Shown piece after piece: positions 52,512 to 61,726 of a DNA stretch of 64,000 bases (within the stretch, counting starts at the first letter, position 1; the number at the start of each line of letters is the position of its first letter). Below the pieces are notes generated by a model. That model was given only the letters and a program-made list of their open reading frames with translations, ran no database searches and was not told where the DNA came from. The DNA is from SB11 sp037968475 (lineage in GTDB: Bacteria; Bacteroidota; Bacteroidia; UBA8524): the NCBI GenBank assembly GCA_037968475.1, contig JBBKVO010000045.1, positions 1-64,000 on the forward strand, written 5' to 3'. A program made the translations under genes and the position numbers.

Positions 52512-53453
52512 ATGAAAGAAGCACCCTTTGTTTCCATTATCATACCCTGCTATAACGAGCAAGAAGGTATAAACGAGGCATACCGTCGCGTTACCGCTGC
52601 TTTGCAGGGCAACTGGAACAATGGGTACGAAATTCTTTTTATAAACGATGGCAGCAAAGATGCCACGCTGGATATACTGAAACAGCTAGCCAAAAACGAT
52701 AATCAAGTAAAGCTACTTTCGCTATCGCGTAATTTTGGACATCAAGCAGCAGTAGGTGCCGGTATAGTCCATTGCAAAGGCGATGTAGCTATAATACTAG
52801 ATGCCGATTTGCAAGACCCTCCCGAACTGTTTGCCCAAATGGTAGAAGTATACCGCCAAAACCCTTGCAACGTAGTATATGGCGTGCGTAAAGAGCGCAA
52901 AGGCGAGACCTTTTTTAAGCGCATTACCGCACGTATGTTTTACCGATTGCTTAATTGGTTGGCGGGAATGGATTTAAACACCGATACAGGCGATTTTAGG
53001 CTGATAGACCGTAAGGTAATAGATGCCTTTAATGGCTTTAACGAAAAAAATAAATACATACGCGGCATAATCAGTTGGATGGGTTTTAAGCAAATACCTA
53101 TGCACTACAACCGCGATGCTCGCCTGCACGGCAAAACCAAGTATACCCTTAAAAAAATGCTGAATTTGGCAGGTATAGCTATGTTTTACTTTAGCAAAAA
53201 ACCGCTAAAAGCATCACTAACACTAGGCTTTATAAGCATTTTAGTAGGCATAGCACTTACCGTGTGGGTATTGTATGTGCAATTGGCTGGCCGCTACACT
53301 GTACCGGGATGGGCAAGTACCATTATTACCATTATATTTTTTGGCGGTGTACAGTTGCTAACCATTGGCGTAGTGGGCGAGTACATAGGAAATATTTTAG
53401 ACGAAGTAAAAAACCGACCTGAGTATATTATAGACGAGAAAATCAATTTCTAA
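52512..53453 (+). CDS. Family 2 glycosyltransferase with C-terminal TM helices (GtrB/ArnC-like)
   Basis: 313 residues with VSIIIPCYNEQEGI, LFINDGSKDATLDIL, ILDADLQDPPEL (DXD) and NTDTGDFRLIDRKV. It ends with two membrane helices (LTLGFISILVGIALTVWVLY and TIITIIFFGGVQLLTIGVVG) and a GEYIG..RPEYI tail, the standard GtrB layout. It loads a sugar onto undecaprenyl phosphate at the inner membrane. The two SAM methyltransferase genes downstream suggest surface-glycan or lipid modification. Confidence 0.92.
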   Translation: MKEAPFVSIIIPCYNEQEGINEAYRRVTAALQGNWNNGYEILFINDGSKDATLDILKQLAKNDNQVKLLSLSRNFGHQAAVGAGIVHCKGDVAIILDADLQDPPELFAQMVEVYRQNPCNVVYGVRKERKGETFFKRITARMFYRLLNWLAGMDLNTDTGDFRLIDRKVIDAFNGFNEKNKYIRGIISWMGFKQIPMHYNRDARLHGKTKYTLKKMLNLAGIAMFYFSKKPLKASLTLGFISILVGIALTVWVLYVQLAGRYTVPGWASTIITIIFFGGVQLLTIGVVGEYIGNILDEVKNRPEYIIDEKINF

Positions 53454-53496
53454 TCTCAAATTTGAAATTTCAAATTAATAATCTTCAAAAGAAACA

Positions 53497-54114
53497 ATGT
53501 TCATAGCCAACTTAGGGTTTTATAAAAAACTTTCGTTCGACCGCTCAAAACGTATTGCCCAAAAGTTGGAGGGATTAATAAGTCCCGAAAATGCCCACAT
53601 ACTCGATTTTGGTGCAGGCAATATGTATATGACGCAGGTTTTTGCCGAAGATATGCCCCAAGTAAACATTATGGCGGTAGATGTGATTGAAGATCAAAAC
53701 CTAAACCGTGAGTTACTAAAAAATCCCCGCATACAGTTTCAGGTATGTGAAGTAGGCAAACTACCATTCGACGACGGCACATTTGATATTGCAGTGGCAT
53801 CGGCAGTGATGCACCACACCCCCGACCCCGATTTTTATTTGGCCGATTTGATGCGGTTGATAAAAGTGGGCGGCAGCATTTTATTGGTAGAAGAAATGTA
53901 CCATAACCCTATAGACAAGTGGTATATAATGGCGGAGGATTTAACGCTGAACAAGATGAAAAAAGGCGTGCCCGTTCCCCTCAATTTCCGTTCATACAAA
54001 TACTACAATAACCTGTTTAAACAACTGGGCTTGCAGGTTGACTACGAGGGTTACATTCGTCCTGGTTTCCCATGGAAACACCATTACGTGTATAAACTTA
54101 CCAAAACCGCATGA
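53497..54114 (+). CDS. SAM-dependent methyltransferase
   Basis: 205 residues with a class I SAM-binding core: motif I LDFGAGNMYMTQVF (about 35-48), the acidic end of strand 2 in IMAVDVIEDQ, and motif IV/V FDIAVASAVMHHTPDPDFY. LIKVGGSILLVEEMYHNP follows. No membrane segment. The stop overlaps the next methyltransferase start by 4 nt (ATGA), so the two are made together. The substrate is unknown, perhaps a glycan or polyprenyl intermediate. Confidence 0.9.
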   Translation: MFIANLGFYKKLSFDRSKRIAQKLEGLISPENAHILDFGAGNMYMTQVFAEDMPQVNIMAVDVIEDQNLNRELLKNPRIQFQVCEVGKLPFDDGTFDIAVASAVMHHTPDPDFYLADLMRLIKVGGSILLVEEMYHNPIDKWYIMAEDLTLNKMKKGVPVPLNFRSYKYYNNLFKQLGLQVDYEGYIRPGFPWKHHYVYKLTKTA

Positions 54115-54974
54115 GCAACGTATTTGATAAAATAGCCATGCAACACTTTGCCCAACAATTGCGAGGCGAAAAATTTAGGCAGTTTTGGCAATCAAAAGCG
54201 GGGTATAATACAGCACAGTATTATACCATAATGGATAATTATATCGAAGAAAGCGTATTTGGGCTAACCCTTTTGCAAGAGTTTGATATTGAAGGAAAAA
54301 AATTGCTTGAGGTAGGTGCAGGTGCAGGCATACTTACCGCTTGGTTGCTGCAAAACGGTATTGATGTGTGGGGCATTGAGCCATCGGGTATGGGCTACGA
54401 TTTTCATATAGAGATGTTTAGCAGCGTAAAAGAGTTTTTTGGCTTGCCCGATGGGCGCATTATTGATGCCGCCGCCGAAGACCTTAACCCACAAATAATA
54501 AACGGGGTAGATATTGTATTCTCACTAAACGTAATGGAGCATATACTGCCCCAAAACCTAGCCAAAGCCTTTGCAGGTATGCAATCGGTATTGGGTGATG
54601 GGGGTAAAATGCTGCACCATTGCCCCAATTATATCATCCCTTTCGAGCCGCATTATGGTCTGCCCTTAGTACCCTTTTTTCCGCACGCCACAGGCAAACT
54701 AAAAGGAGTTTATAACGATGGAGTGTGGCAATCACTAAACTTTATCACCTATTTTAAAGCCAAAAAACTAGCCCAACAAACAGGGCTAAAAATCACCTTT
54801 AAAAAAGGACTTATGGCGGATGCTTTTGCCCGATTGGAAAACGATGAGGTATACGCCTCACGCCACAAAACACTTTCAAAACTTTATCCCTTACTAAAAT
54901 ATTCAGGTTTTATTTGGCTAATGCGCCAAGTACCCCCCGCGCTTTGCACCCCTATGACTTTTTATTTGGACTAG
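54111..54974 (+). CDS. SAM-dependent methyltransferase
   Basis: 287 residues. Motif I LLEVGAGAGILTAWLL (about 64-79) and the acidic VWGIEPSG are followed by VFSLNVMEHILPQNLAKAF and MLHHCPNYIIPFEPHYG. The C-terminal about 80 residues form a helical cap with LAQQTGLKITFKKG. It starts inside the stop region of the preceding methyltransferase gene. The two share only the Rossmann core, so they probably act on different positions of one product. Confidence 0.88.
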   Translation: MSNVFDKIAMQHFAQQLRGEKFRQFWQSKAGYNTAQYYTIMDNYIEESVFGLTLLQEFDIEGKKLLEVGAGAGILTAWLLQNGIDVWGIEPSGMGYDFHIEMFSSVKEFFGLPDGRIIDAAAEDLNPQIINGVDIVFSLNVMEHILPQNLAKAFAGMQSVLGDGGKMLHHCPNYIIPFEPHYGLPLVPFFPHATGKLKGVYNDGVWQSLNFITYFKAKKLAQQTGLKITFKKGLMADAFARLENDEVYASRHKTLSKLYPLLKYSGFIWLMRQVPPALCTPMTFYLD

Positions 54975-55152
54975 ACTCAGTTTTTAGTTTCAGGTTTATA
55001 GTTTCAAGTTGCTGTTCTCCGTCATGCCGAATTTATTTCGGCATCTCATTGCCCAATAAACACAGTTCATCCCGAAACCAGTTCGGGATGACAGCCCGCG
55101 CGCTGTCATCCTGAGCTTGTCGAAGGGCGGGAGGTAACATTATCTATATAGA

Positions 55153-55250
55153 GTGCGGCTGTCCATCATTCCTATTTTAAATAGGAATCTGCGGGAAGGT
55201 TGACCCACGCACAGATTCCAAATCAAGTTTGGAATGACTGCCCACCGCAC
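55153..55250. mobile_element. Inverted-repeat element, copy 1
   Basis: About 98 bp between GTGCGG and CCGCAC. The left half holds hairpin ATTCCTATTTTAAATAGGAAT and the right half hairpin ATTCCAAATCAAGTTTGGAA. The two halves are themselves inverted copies (both read ATTCC..GGAATCTG with GCGG outside). No ORF. Confidence 0.65.
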
Positions 55251-55456
55251 TCCGTGCCTCGACTTTGCTTGATATGACACAGCGCGCAGTCATGCTTTAC
55301 CTATAGCTATCAGGATTCAGCATCTCATTTCCAATTCAGGTGTAATGCAGAGTGAGATGCCGAAATAAATTCGGCATGACGGGAAGGTTGCCCGCGCGCT
55401 GTCATCTTGAGGCTCATCGAAAGATGAGGAGGGGATGGACACACTCTTTGCCGTTT

Positions 55457-55554
55457 GTGCGGCTGCCCGTCATTCCTATTTTAAATAGGAATCTGCGGAA
55501 AGGCTTACCCGCGCACAGATTCCAAATCAAGTTTGGAATGACTGCCCACCGCAC
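55457..55554. mobile_element. Inverted-repeat element, copy 2
   Basis: Nearly identical to copy 1 through both internal hairpins and the ACTGCCCACCGCAC end; small differences in the centre (AAAGGCTTACCCG). It lies 200 bp before the beta-helix repeat gene. Confidence 0.65.
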
Positions 55555-55755
55555 TCCGTGCCTCGACTTCGCTCGACATTTCATTCACCAATTTATGTGT
55601 ATTACAGAGCGAGACCCTGAAATAAATTCAGGGTGACGGGGAAGCAAGCGCGTTATCATCCTGATCCCGAATGTATTCGGGACGAAGGGCGGGATGTGAT
55701 GTAAGTTAAAAACCTAAAAACGCCTATATTTGATACACAAAGCTAATTTACTATC

Positions 55756-57660
55756 ATGCCCGAGAACCCGCCCGAAAGAACCTATAAACACCAAGTACCT
55801 GCCGATGTTTTTGTTGAGGCTTTTACTACCCCGAAATGGACAGCTGCACAAACTAAAAAGTTTAATGCTTTGGGTATTGAACGTTTGAGTGGAGATGAGC
55901 TAAAAAATAGGGCAGCCGATTTATACATATTTTATTTTTATGGTAATGATGAGTGTACATTGCTTACCAATGCCCAAGTAACAGGGAATATAATTATTGA
56001 TAACCGTACAGGTATTTTACCCCATTGGTGCATATACCAAAGCAAACTGCCCGAAATTAGTTTAACAAATTGCCAATGGGGGGAAATAGATACAGAAAAA
56101 ATAAAAAAAGGGACGAATATTAATATAATTGACAGCACAACAGGAGATTTCATCATTGAAAACAGCACAACGGGAGGTTTTAGCATTTTTAACAGCACAA
56201 CAGGAGATTCCATCATTGAAAACAGCACAACGGTAAATTTCAGCATTTTGAACAACAGCGCAACGGGAGATTTCATCATTTCAAACAGCACAACAGGAGA
56301 TTTCATCATTGAAAACAGCACAACTGGTGGTTTCAGCATTTTTAACAACAGGACAACTGGAGATTTCTTCATTGAAAACAGCACCACGAGATATTTCAAC
56401 ATTCGGAACACCACGACTGGAGATTTCAGCATTTTTAACAACAGCACAACTGGAGATTTCAGAATTGAAGGCAGTACAATGGGAGATTTCAGCATTTCAA
56501 ATAGTAAATCCCCGCTTTGGGATATTGAGGGGGTGTTTGCCTCCTTTTATTTTAGCAAAGCTACCATCGGACAATGTAAGTTGATAAACTGCAATATCCC
56601 CGAATTGACGATACAAAACGAATGTGCCATTGAATTATATGTGAGTAACAATAATATAAACCATATAAATTTTGAACAACTTACTTTGGGCAAAAGCAGT
56701 GTAGTTTCTTTTTCCAATACTTATGTATATACCTGCAATATGAATGAGTTTGCCATGCTAGGCAATTTGTATTTTAGGGGTGTTAAGAAAGCTAAAAGTG
56801 TTTTTAAATGGCCTGATAGGGCAACCGCTTTAAAGCAAAAATTTTCCCCTGAAGAAATTGAAGAAAACAGCGAAAAATACCAAAGAATAAAAAATTTATT
56901 TGAAGAGCAAAGGGATAGCTATACGACACATACCGAAAAACTTTTAGAGAAATTTAAACAAGCAACGTTTCGTATCTCCCAGTCTTCGTTGGGCAAAACA
57001 GAATTTACTGAATGCAATTTAGCTGGATTTAGTTTTGAGTATAATAACTCAAAAATCACCGAGGTATTTATAAGTGGGGGTAGTGTGCCTGAAAGCGGCA
57101 TAAAAATATTGGGAGAAGAAGAGGAGACCAAAGGTTGGTTTCAACAAAAAGTATCTATTTATAACCAACTAAAAAAGGTGTTTGCCGCGCAGGGTGATGT
57201 GTACTACGAATCAGTTTTCCACGCTCAAACATCACACCATCAATTATATCTGTTGCGCTACCAGCGGAAAGAAAAAAGCTATAATTGGTATCAATGGTTA
57301 TTAAGCGAAGAAACCTATGACATTATTACTTTTCGGCTAAACCAATATTCAAACAAACATGGTGCATCGTGGGGCAGGGCATTAGGGTTTGTATTAATAC
57401 TACCTTTCTTTATATATTTTGCCTATCTAAAAGCAGCAGGCTTATTTTATTTTGATATAGGTTCATCTATTGATTGGGATTTATTAGGAAATTATTTCAC
57501 AGTGCTAAACCCTACCCATAAAACAGATTTTATGCCTAAACCCTATGAAGTAAACTATAATTTTGGCACAAATTTTTTAGATTTTTTAGGTCGTATTGTT
57601 GTTGGCTACGGGATATTCCAGTTTATTTCAGCCTTCCGCAAGCACGGTAAAAAGGGGTAA
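55756..57660 (+). CDS. Beta-helix tandem-repeat membrane protein with C-terminal TM pair
   Basis: 634 residues, no signal peptide. Residues about 126-250 hold about 12 imperfect repeats of 9-11 residues with consensus NSTTGDFsIe, alternating hydrophobic and small/polar positions as expected for a right-handed beta helix. About 250-470 continues with irregular strand-like repeats (FSFEYNNSKITEVFISGGS) and a charged helical insert. Then come VSIYNQLKKVFAAQGDVYYE and two membrane segments near 540-565 and 607-628. The YxxLKxxFxxQGD stretch before two helices recalls pentapeptide-repeat membrane proteins. The flanks are repeat-rich, suggesting that the gene is accessory. The function is unknown. 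Confidence 0.75.
   Translation: MPENPPERTYKHQVPADVFVEAFTTPKWTAAQTKKFNALGIERLSGDELKNRAADLYIFYFYGNDECTLLTNAQVTGNIIIDNRTGILPHWCIYQSKLPEISLTNCQWGEIDTEKIKKGTNINIIDSTTGDFIIENSTTGGFSIFNSTTGDSIIENSTTVNFSILNNSATGDFIISNSTTGDFIIENSTTGGFSIFNNRTTGDFFIENSTTRYFNIRNTTTGDFSIFNNSTTGDFRIEGSTMGDFSISNSKSPLWDIEGVFASFYFSKATIGQCKLINCNIPELTIQNECAIELYVSNNNINHINFEQLTLGKSSVVSFSNTYVYTCNMNEFAMLGNLYFRGVKKAKSVFKWPDRATALKQKFSPEEIEENSEKYQRIKNLFEEQRDSYTTHTEKLLEKFKQATFRISQSSLGKTEFTECNLAGFSFEYNNSKITEVFISGGSVPESGIKILGEEEETKGWFQQKVSIYNQLKKVFAAQGDVYYESVFHAQTSHHQLYLLRYQRKEKSYNWYQWLLSEETYDIITFRLNQYSNKHGASWGRALGFVLILPFFIYFAYLKAAGLFYFDIGSSIDWDLLGNYFTVLNPTHKTDFMPKPYEVNYNFGTNFLDFLGRIVVGYGIFQFISAFRKHGKKG
56131..56505 (+). repeat. In-gene tandem DNA repeat (27-33 bp units)
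   Basis: About 12 units built on GAAAACAGCACAACGGGAGA plus TTTCA(G/T)CATT, always in multiples of three bases. Units alternate between those ending in ATTGAA and those ending in ATTTTTAAC. Expansion or contraction by slippage would keep the reading frame. Confidence 0.85.
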
Positions 57661-58105
57661 AATTCTGTTTTGTATTTCTAATCAGGTTTTCCAATTATAC
57701 TTTATTCATAGTTCTTTATTTTCTTGTAGGCGTAACAAATCGTAACAAACTAAAGAACGCTGTAAGCCTTGTGGTAATTGGTTTTAGTGTCGTAACAGCC
57801 GTAACACTAAAAATACAAAAATGGTAGTGCGGTGGCTGTCATTCCTATTTTAAATAGGAATCTGTGCGGCAGGCATAAAGCAAACATAACTTAGCACAGA
57901 TTCCAAATCAAGTTTGGAATGACTGCCCACCGCACCCTGTGCCTCGACTTTGCTCGGCATGACACAGCGAGCAGCATCGTGTATGCTACTATTTTGACCT
58001 CCCCTTAATCCCCTCCTAAAAGCAGGAGGGGAAAGAGAGATTTAATACAGAGTAAGTCATCAGTTTGACAAACTTTAAAAATTTGTCAAATACAGTTAAG
58101 GAATA
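57661..58105. other. Gene-free region between convergent genes
   Basis: 445 bp without a gene. It holds a direct repeat CGTAACAAA (near 57732), the third inverted-repeat element (57827-57935), hairpin CCCCTCCT/AGGAGGGG at 58010-58031, and a TTTGACAAA/TTTGTCAAA stem at 58064-58090 that could weakly end the minus-strand decarboxylase transcript. Confidence 0.5.
57827..57935. mobile_element. Inverted-repeat element, copy 3
   Basis: The longest and most symmetric copy: the left end GTGCGGTGGCTGTCATTCC pairs with the right end GGAATGACTGCCCACCGCAC, with ATAGGAATCTGTGC and GCACAGATTCC inside. It is otherwise like the two copies upstream of the repeat-protein gene, so the gene is bracketed by this element. 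Confidence 0.7.
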
Positions 58106-59812
58106 TTACATACTAGCCAAACGCCTAATTTGTGGTGGTAAATCAGTCATAGGTATATCTATTTGCACTACCGATAGTGTTTTGGTGTTCTTTTTCACTT
58201 CGGCCAATACCTTGTCTAACTCCTTATAGGTAGTAGCGCGGTAGCCTTTTCCTCCCATTACATCAGCTAGCTTGTAGTATTGCCATTGAGGCAAAATATT
58301 ATAGGCTCTAAACTCGCCTTTACCGTCAAAAGGGGCAAGATCTACCAACGCCTGTTCTATACCGTATAGGTTATTATTCATCACAAATATTATAGCGCCG
58401 GGGCAATTGGTATTGAGAAACGAAAGGGCTTGATCGACCATTTGGAAACCACCATCGCCGCAAAAAGCCACAGCACGTTTACCCGATGCTAAAGATATAC
58501 CCACTGCCATTGGCGCAGCAGCCCCTATAGAGCCCCACGCTGCCTCTGATGCAAAGCCGTTTTGCTCTTTTATAATTAAATCGCTTACCACATACATCGA
58601 GTCGCTTTCATCCACCAACAGCATCATGTCTTTGGTAACAAAATCTTGCATCCGCCTAAAAAAGCCGTTAAAGGTAATTTGTGTTCCTTCATCGGGATCG
58701 TCCAATAAACCTTTTGGTTTGGCGGTTTTGCCCAAAGGGCTTTTGTATTTGGTAGCTTTTAGTTTTTTTATCAGGGCAGGCAGTAAATCGTAGGTGTACA
58801 CATTTGGGAAATGTTGGTAGCCCACACGCACGCCACCATTATAAGCCACAGCCATTTTTCCATAGCTGCTGTTTATTATGTCCAAATAATCATCAGTAAT
58901 TATGGTGCCCAAGCACAACAAAAAGTCGCTGGTGTTTACTCGCTCGCGTAGTTCTGCACTGCTTGCTGACCCTGTATAGGTACCTACAAAGTGTGGGTTA
59001 GTTTCGGGCAACAGGCTTTTTGCCAATAGGGTGGTTATATAGCCCAAGTTGGTAGTAGTTAGCAGGCTTTCCAGTTCTTTTTGTATATGGTAGCGCTGCA
59101 ACTCTATACCTGCCCAAACTATTGGTTTTTTTGCAGCCTCTAGTCGTGCCATTATCATGCTGATAGCGGCATCTAATTGCACAGGGTCGCTTTTAGTCAA
59201 AGTTAAATCAAGTTTACCTGTAGGTTTGTTGCAGGGCAGTTGCCATACGTCTTTGTAGCACTCTATATACACAGGGCGTTTGTTTATATAGCACGCCACA
59301 ATAGCCTCGTCAATAAGTGCAGGCGCATCAGCAATATTGCTAATGGTTACGGCTGCGGCGGTAATATCTTCAAATGCTTTTTTATTTGAGCGAAAATTCC
59401 CTGTCGAGTGATGTATAAGTACGCCAAGCTCATTCTCGTAAAACATATCAGAGGTGGATGGATGCCCGTTTAAAAATACCACAGGGTTGCGTTCTACCCA
59501 CGAGGCCGCAATGCCGTTGATAAGGCTAAATGCGCCCACACCATAGGTTACGCTTACTGCTCCAAACCCATTTATACGGGTATAGGCATCGGCGGCGTAG
59601 CCGCCGCACAGCTCATTGGGAGCATTGATTAATTTAATATCGGGGTGGCGTTCTTCTATAATATCCAAAAAAGGAGTCATAAAATCGCCGGGGACAATAA
59701 ACATATCTTTTAGTCCCATTTCTTTTAGCCTTTCGGCTATATAATCGCTAACAGTATAAGGAGTAGCCTTTACTGCTTCACGGGTTTTATGGTAGTGGAA
59801 TGAATATCTCAT
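58106..59812 (-). CDS. Thiamine-diphosphate 2-oxo-acid decarboxylase (pyruvate/indolepyruvate decarboxylase type)
   Basis: 568 residues. The pyrimidine-binding domain has the catalytic Glu67 in APNELCGGYAADAYTR and the His-His pair His134-His135 in LIHHSTGNF, a mark of pyruvate and indolepyruvate decarboxylases rather than acetolactate synthases. The C-terminal domain has the TPP motif GDGGFQMVDQ ending in NNNLYGIE. It converts a 2-oxo acid to an aldehyde and CO2 in the cytosol. The gene of a flavin amine oxidase lies upstream on the same strand; if that enzyme forms the 2-oxo acid from an amino acid, the pair makes an Ehrlich-type route. The substrate is not predictable. Confidence 0.88.
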   Translation of the reverse strand: MRYSFHYHKTREAVKATPYTVSDYIAERLKEMGLKDMFIVPGDFMTPFLDIIEERHPDIKLINAPNELCGGYAADAYTRINGFGAVSVTYGVGAFSLINGIAASWVERNPVVFLNGHPSTSDMFYENELGVLIHHSTGNFRSNKKAFEDITAAAVTISNIADAPALIDEAIVACYINKRPVYIECYKDVWQLPCNKPTGKLDLTLTKSDPVQLDAAISMIMARLEAAKKPIVWAGIELQRYHIQKELESLLTTTNLGYITTLLAKSLLPETNPHFVGTYTGSASSAELRERVNTSDFLLCLGTIITDDYLDIINSSYGKMAVAYNGGVRVGYQHFPNVYTYDLLPALIKKLKATKYKSPLGKTAKPKGLLDDPDEGTQITFNGFFRRMQDFVTKDMMLLVDESDSMYVVSDLIIKEQNGFASEAAWGSIGAAAPMAVGISLASGKRAVAFCGDGGFQMVDQALSFLNTNCPGAIIFVMNNNLYGIEQALVDLAPFDGKGEFRAYNILPQWQYYKLADVMGGKGYRATTYKELDKVLAEVKKNTKTLSVVQIDIPMTDLPPQIRRLASM

Positions 59813-59848
59813 GGTTTAGTTAGCTAATTGATTTTTTTTATAAAAAGA

Positions 59849-59879
59849 GTTCGCCAAAACACGGTATGCTTTGGCGAAC
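59849..59879 (-). terminator. Intrinsic terminator after the amine oxidase gene
   Basis: GTTCGCCAAA / TTTGGCGAAC stem. On the minus strand it is followed by CTCTTTTTAT. It lies between the oxidase and decarboxylase genes, so the two may be only partly co-transcribed. Confidence 0.75.
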
Positions 59880-59898
59880 GGTAGTATTGTATCAAAAC

Positions 59899-61515
59899 CT
59901 ATTCTTTGGGTAAGAAATCAAGTTTAAAATAACGTTTCATCATATCGTCGGCAGTTTCAAGCGAGCCTTCTACCCATCCTTGATTATTACTGTATGCTTC
60001 GCCTATAATAAACACATCATCGTGATCAACAGGTTTTATCATTTTTTTAATAATCACATCGTAGCGGTAGCCTGCTTTCCACTCGTGCCATCCCCCACCG
60101 TAAGGGTCATCGCTCCAATCGTGAAAAATAGCTGCATAAGGCATATCCAGTTTTTGTGGGCCGTGCATTATCTCTACCTGCCTGTGCGCAATTTCTACCA
60201 TGCTTTGCGTAGCAACAAACTGTGCTGGGGGAACGGGGTCTATGCTTTTGTTTTCAGGTTTATCATTACCACCATAAGGCTCGTCGTTTTGTAATGCTTT
60301 CCAAAACGGCACAGTACTTATATCGTTGTACGATGCCATTAAAAGCGAGCGCAAATTATTAGGGTCGCCATCGGGTTGGTCGGCTTCACAACCAAAATAG
60401 TATACTTGACGTATGGGCATATCGGTAATAGAACGTCCTGCCCACAAATTCATGGCGCGCCACCAAGGGTAATCGTAACCCATAAACAGTTTAAAGGCAG
60501 ACTGAATAAGCACACTACCAATATTATCGCGCAAAAACGCATTGTCTTTCCATTGGTTCCACTCAATCAATTCAAGCGATCGGCGGGGCATGGCCAATAC
60601 AACTTTATCGGCGTGTACCACAAAACGTTCGTCGCTGTTATTATCGTAGTGGGTTTTAAAATCTCTTGTTTTAGTGCGCGTAAAGATTAATTCATAACCA
60701 CCTGCTTTTATCTTTTGTATTGATAATAATTTATGGTTCATGTTTATCTCGCCACCGTCTTTTTCAAACTCATCGGCAAGGGTTAGCGGCAAATGCTGAT
60801 AACCTTTGGTTAGCGTACGGAATGAGGTTGTAGGGCCAAAATCGCTAACGGGCAATTGCGCTGCTGCACTGGCATTGGCTACGTTTGCATCGTACCCGCC
60901 GGCATCGCGCATATAGCTAAATGCTTCATTAGTTAAAAACATATTTAGCAAGTTCCAATACCCCATTTTGTATAGGGGCGTACCAAATACTTCTACCTTA
61001 AACCAATCTTCAAACGTCATGTTTTTGGCGTTGGGTATCAATACGTTCATTATGTAGGCTTGCAACTCATCAGGGTTCATGCCCTTTTCGTTCCAGTTAA
61101 GATTATATGGGGGAGCATCTTTCACGCTTAGTTCTTCTAATGTAAGATGTTTACCGCGCAAGTGGTAAAAGTTTTGCGATGCACCAATGGCAGGGTCGGG
61201 ATTGCCCATTGGAAACTCTTTATTGGGTAGTTTCAGGTACTCAATAAGGCCTGCTACCAAAGGTTGCGCATCGGGTATGTAGCGCATACCTCCCAATTCG
61301 GCCACCACATTGGGCATATCAGGCAAAGTGCGCGAGAATAAACGCCCGCCAATACGGTCGCTATATTCATACAAAGCCACTTTAGTTTTTTTGCCCTTGG
61401 CTTTTTGTAGCCTCCAAGCGGTGTAAGTGCCCGCTATACCTCCGCCAATTACGGCAACATCAACTTTACTTGATGTGGTATGACCTTTTGTTTTTGCTGT
61501 CGTTTTTTTTGCCAT
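59899..61515 (-). CDS. FAD-dependent amine oxidase (L-amino-acid oxidase-like)
   Basis: 538 residues. A basic N-terminal tail precedes the dinucleotide motif VAVIGGGIAGTYTAWRL (about 19-35), with YEYSDRIGGRL, AELGGMRYIPD (the amine-oxidase GGxR loop) and ADKVVLAMPRRSLELI. The C-terminal FAD motif is DVFIIGEAYSNNQGWVEG. The overall layout is that of flavin L-amino-acid oxidases/monooxygenases. Such enzymes turn an amino acid into its 2-oxo acid (or amide) with O2. The adjacent 2-oxo-acid decarboxylase fits that product. No signal peptide. The identity of the amino acid is unknown. Confidence 0.85.
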   Translation of the reverse strand: MAKKTTAKTKGHTTSSKVDVAVIGGGIAGTYTAWRLQKAKGKKTKVALYEYSDRIGGRLFSRTLPDMPNVVAELGGMRYIPDAQPLVAGLIEYLKLPNKEFPMGNPDPAIGASQNFYHLRGKHLTLEELSVKDAPPYNLNWNEKGMNPDELQAYIMNVLIPNAKNMTFEDWFKVEVFGTPLYKMGYWNLLNMFLTNEAFSYMRDAGGYDANVANASAAAQLPVSDFGPTTSFRTLTKGYQHLPLTLADEFEKDGGEINMNHKLLSIQKIKAGGYELIFTRTKTRDFKTHYDNNSDERFVVHADKVVLAMPRRSLELIEWNQWKDNAFLRDNIGSVLIQSAFKLFMGYDYPWWRAMNLWAGRSITDMPIRQVYYFGCEADQPDGDPNNLRSLLMASYNDISTVPFWKALQNDEPYGGNDKPENKSIDPVPPAQFVATQSMVEIAHRQVEIMHGPQKLDMPYAAIFHDWSDDPYGGGWHEWKAGYRYDVIIKKMIKPVDHDDVFIIGEAYSNNQGWVEGSLETADDMMKRYFKLDFLPKE

Positions 61516-61726
61516 TGATAATAATAGTTAGGTATAATAGTTAAGATTAATTGAATGTTTATAATAGCAATGCCTTGTGTACAATGTGCAAATTAGTTTA
61601 CAATTTGGGTTATATACAACCGTTAAAACACCCGTTTATAAAAAAGATACTGTATGTTTATTTGGGCTAATAAGTGGGTAATTGTTGCCCGTATAGTTGA
61701 CACAAAAACCTTATTATTGCCATTAG

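Larger units (their letters stand above)
54975..55755. repeat. Gene-free repeat-rich region
   Basis: About 780 bp with no convincing gene. It is packed with short inverted repeats: TCATGCCGAATTTATTTCGG near 55022, a CCCGAA..TTCGGG hairpin near 55070, ATCCTGAGCTTGTCGAAG near 55107, two copies of the inverted-repeat element described separately, and ATTCGGGACGAAGGGCGGG near the end. It looks like an accumulation of non-autonomous intergenic elements. Confidence 0.6.

Noticed and set aside
55938..56495. A 185-codon open frame on the minus strand
   Set aside because: It is the antisense reading of the in-gene repeats, giving low-complexity KSPVVLL repeats with no start context.
56131..56505. Regular DNA repeats that could suggest a CRISPR array
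   Set aside because: The units are contiguous without unique spacers, keep one reading frame and encode NSTTGDF-type repeats within a long gene.
58106..59812. Possible acetolactate synthase
   Set aside because: The His-His pair after the catalytic Glu region and the lack of a regulatory-subunit gene fit pyruvate/indolepyruvate decarboxylases better.
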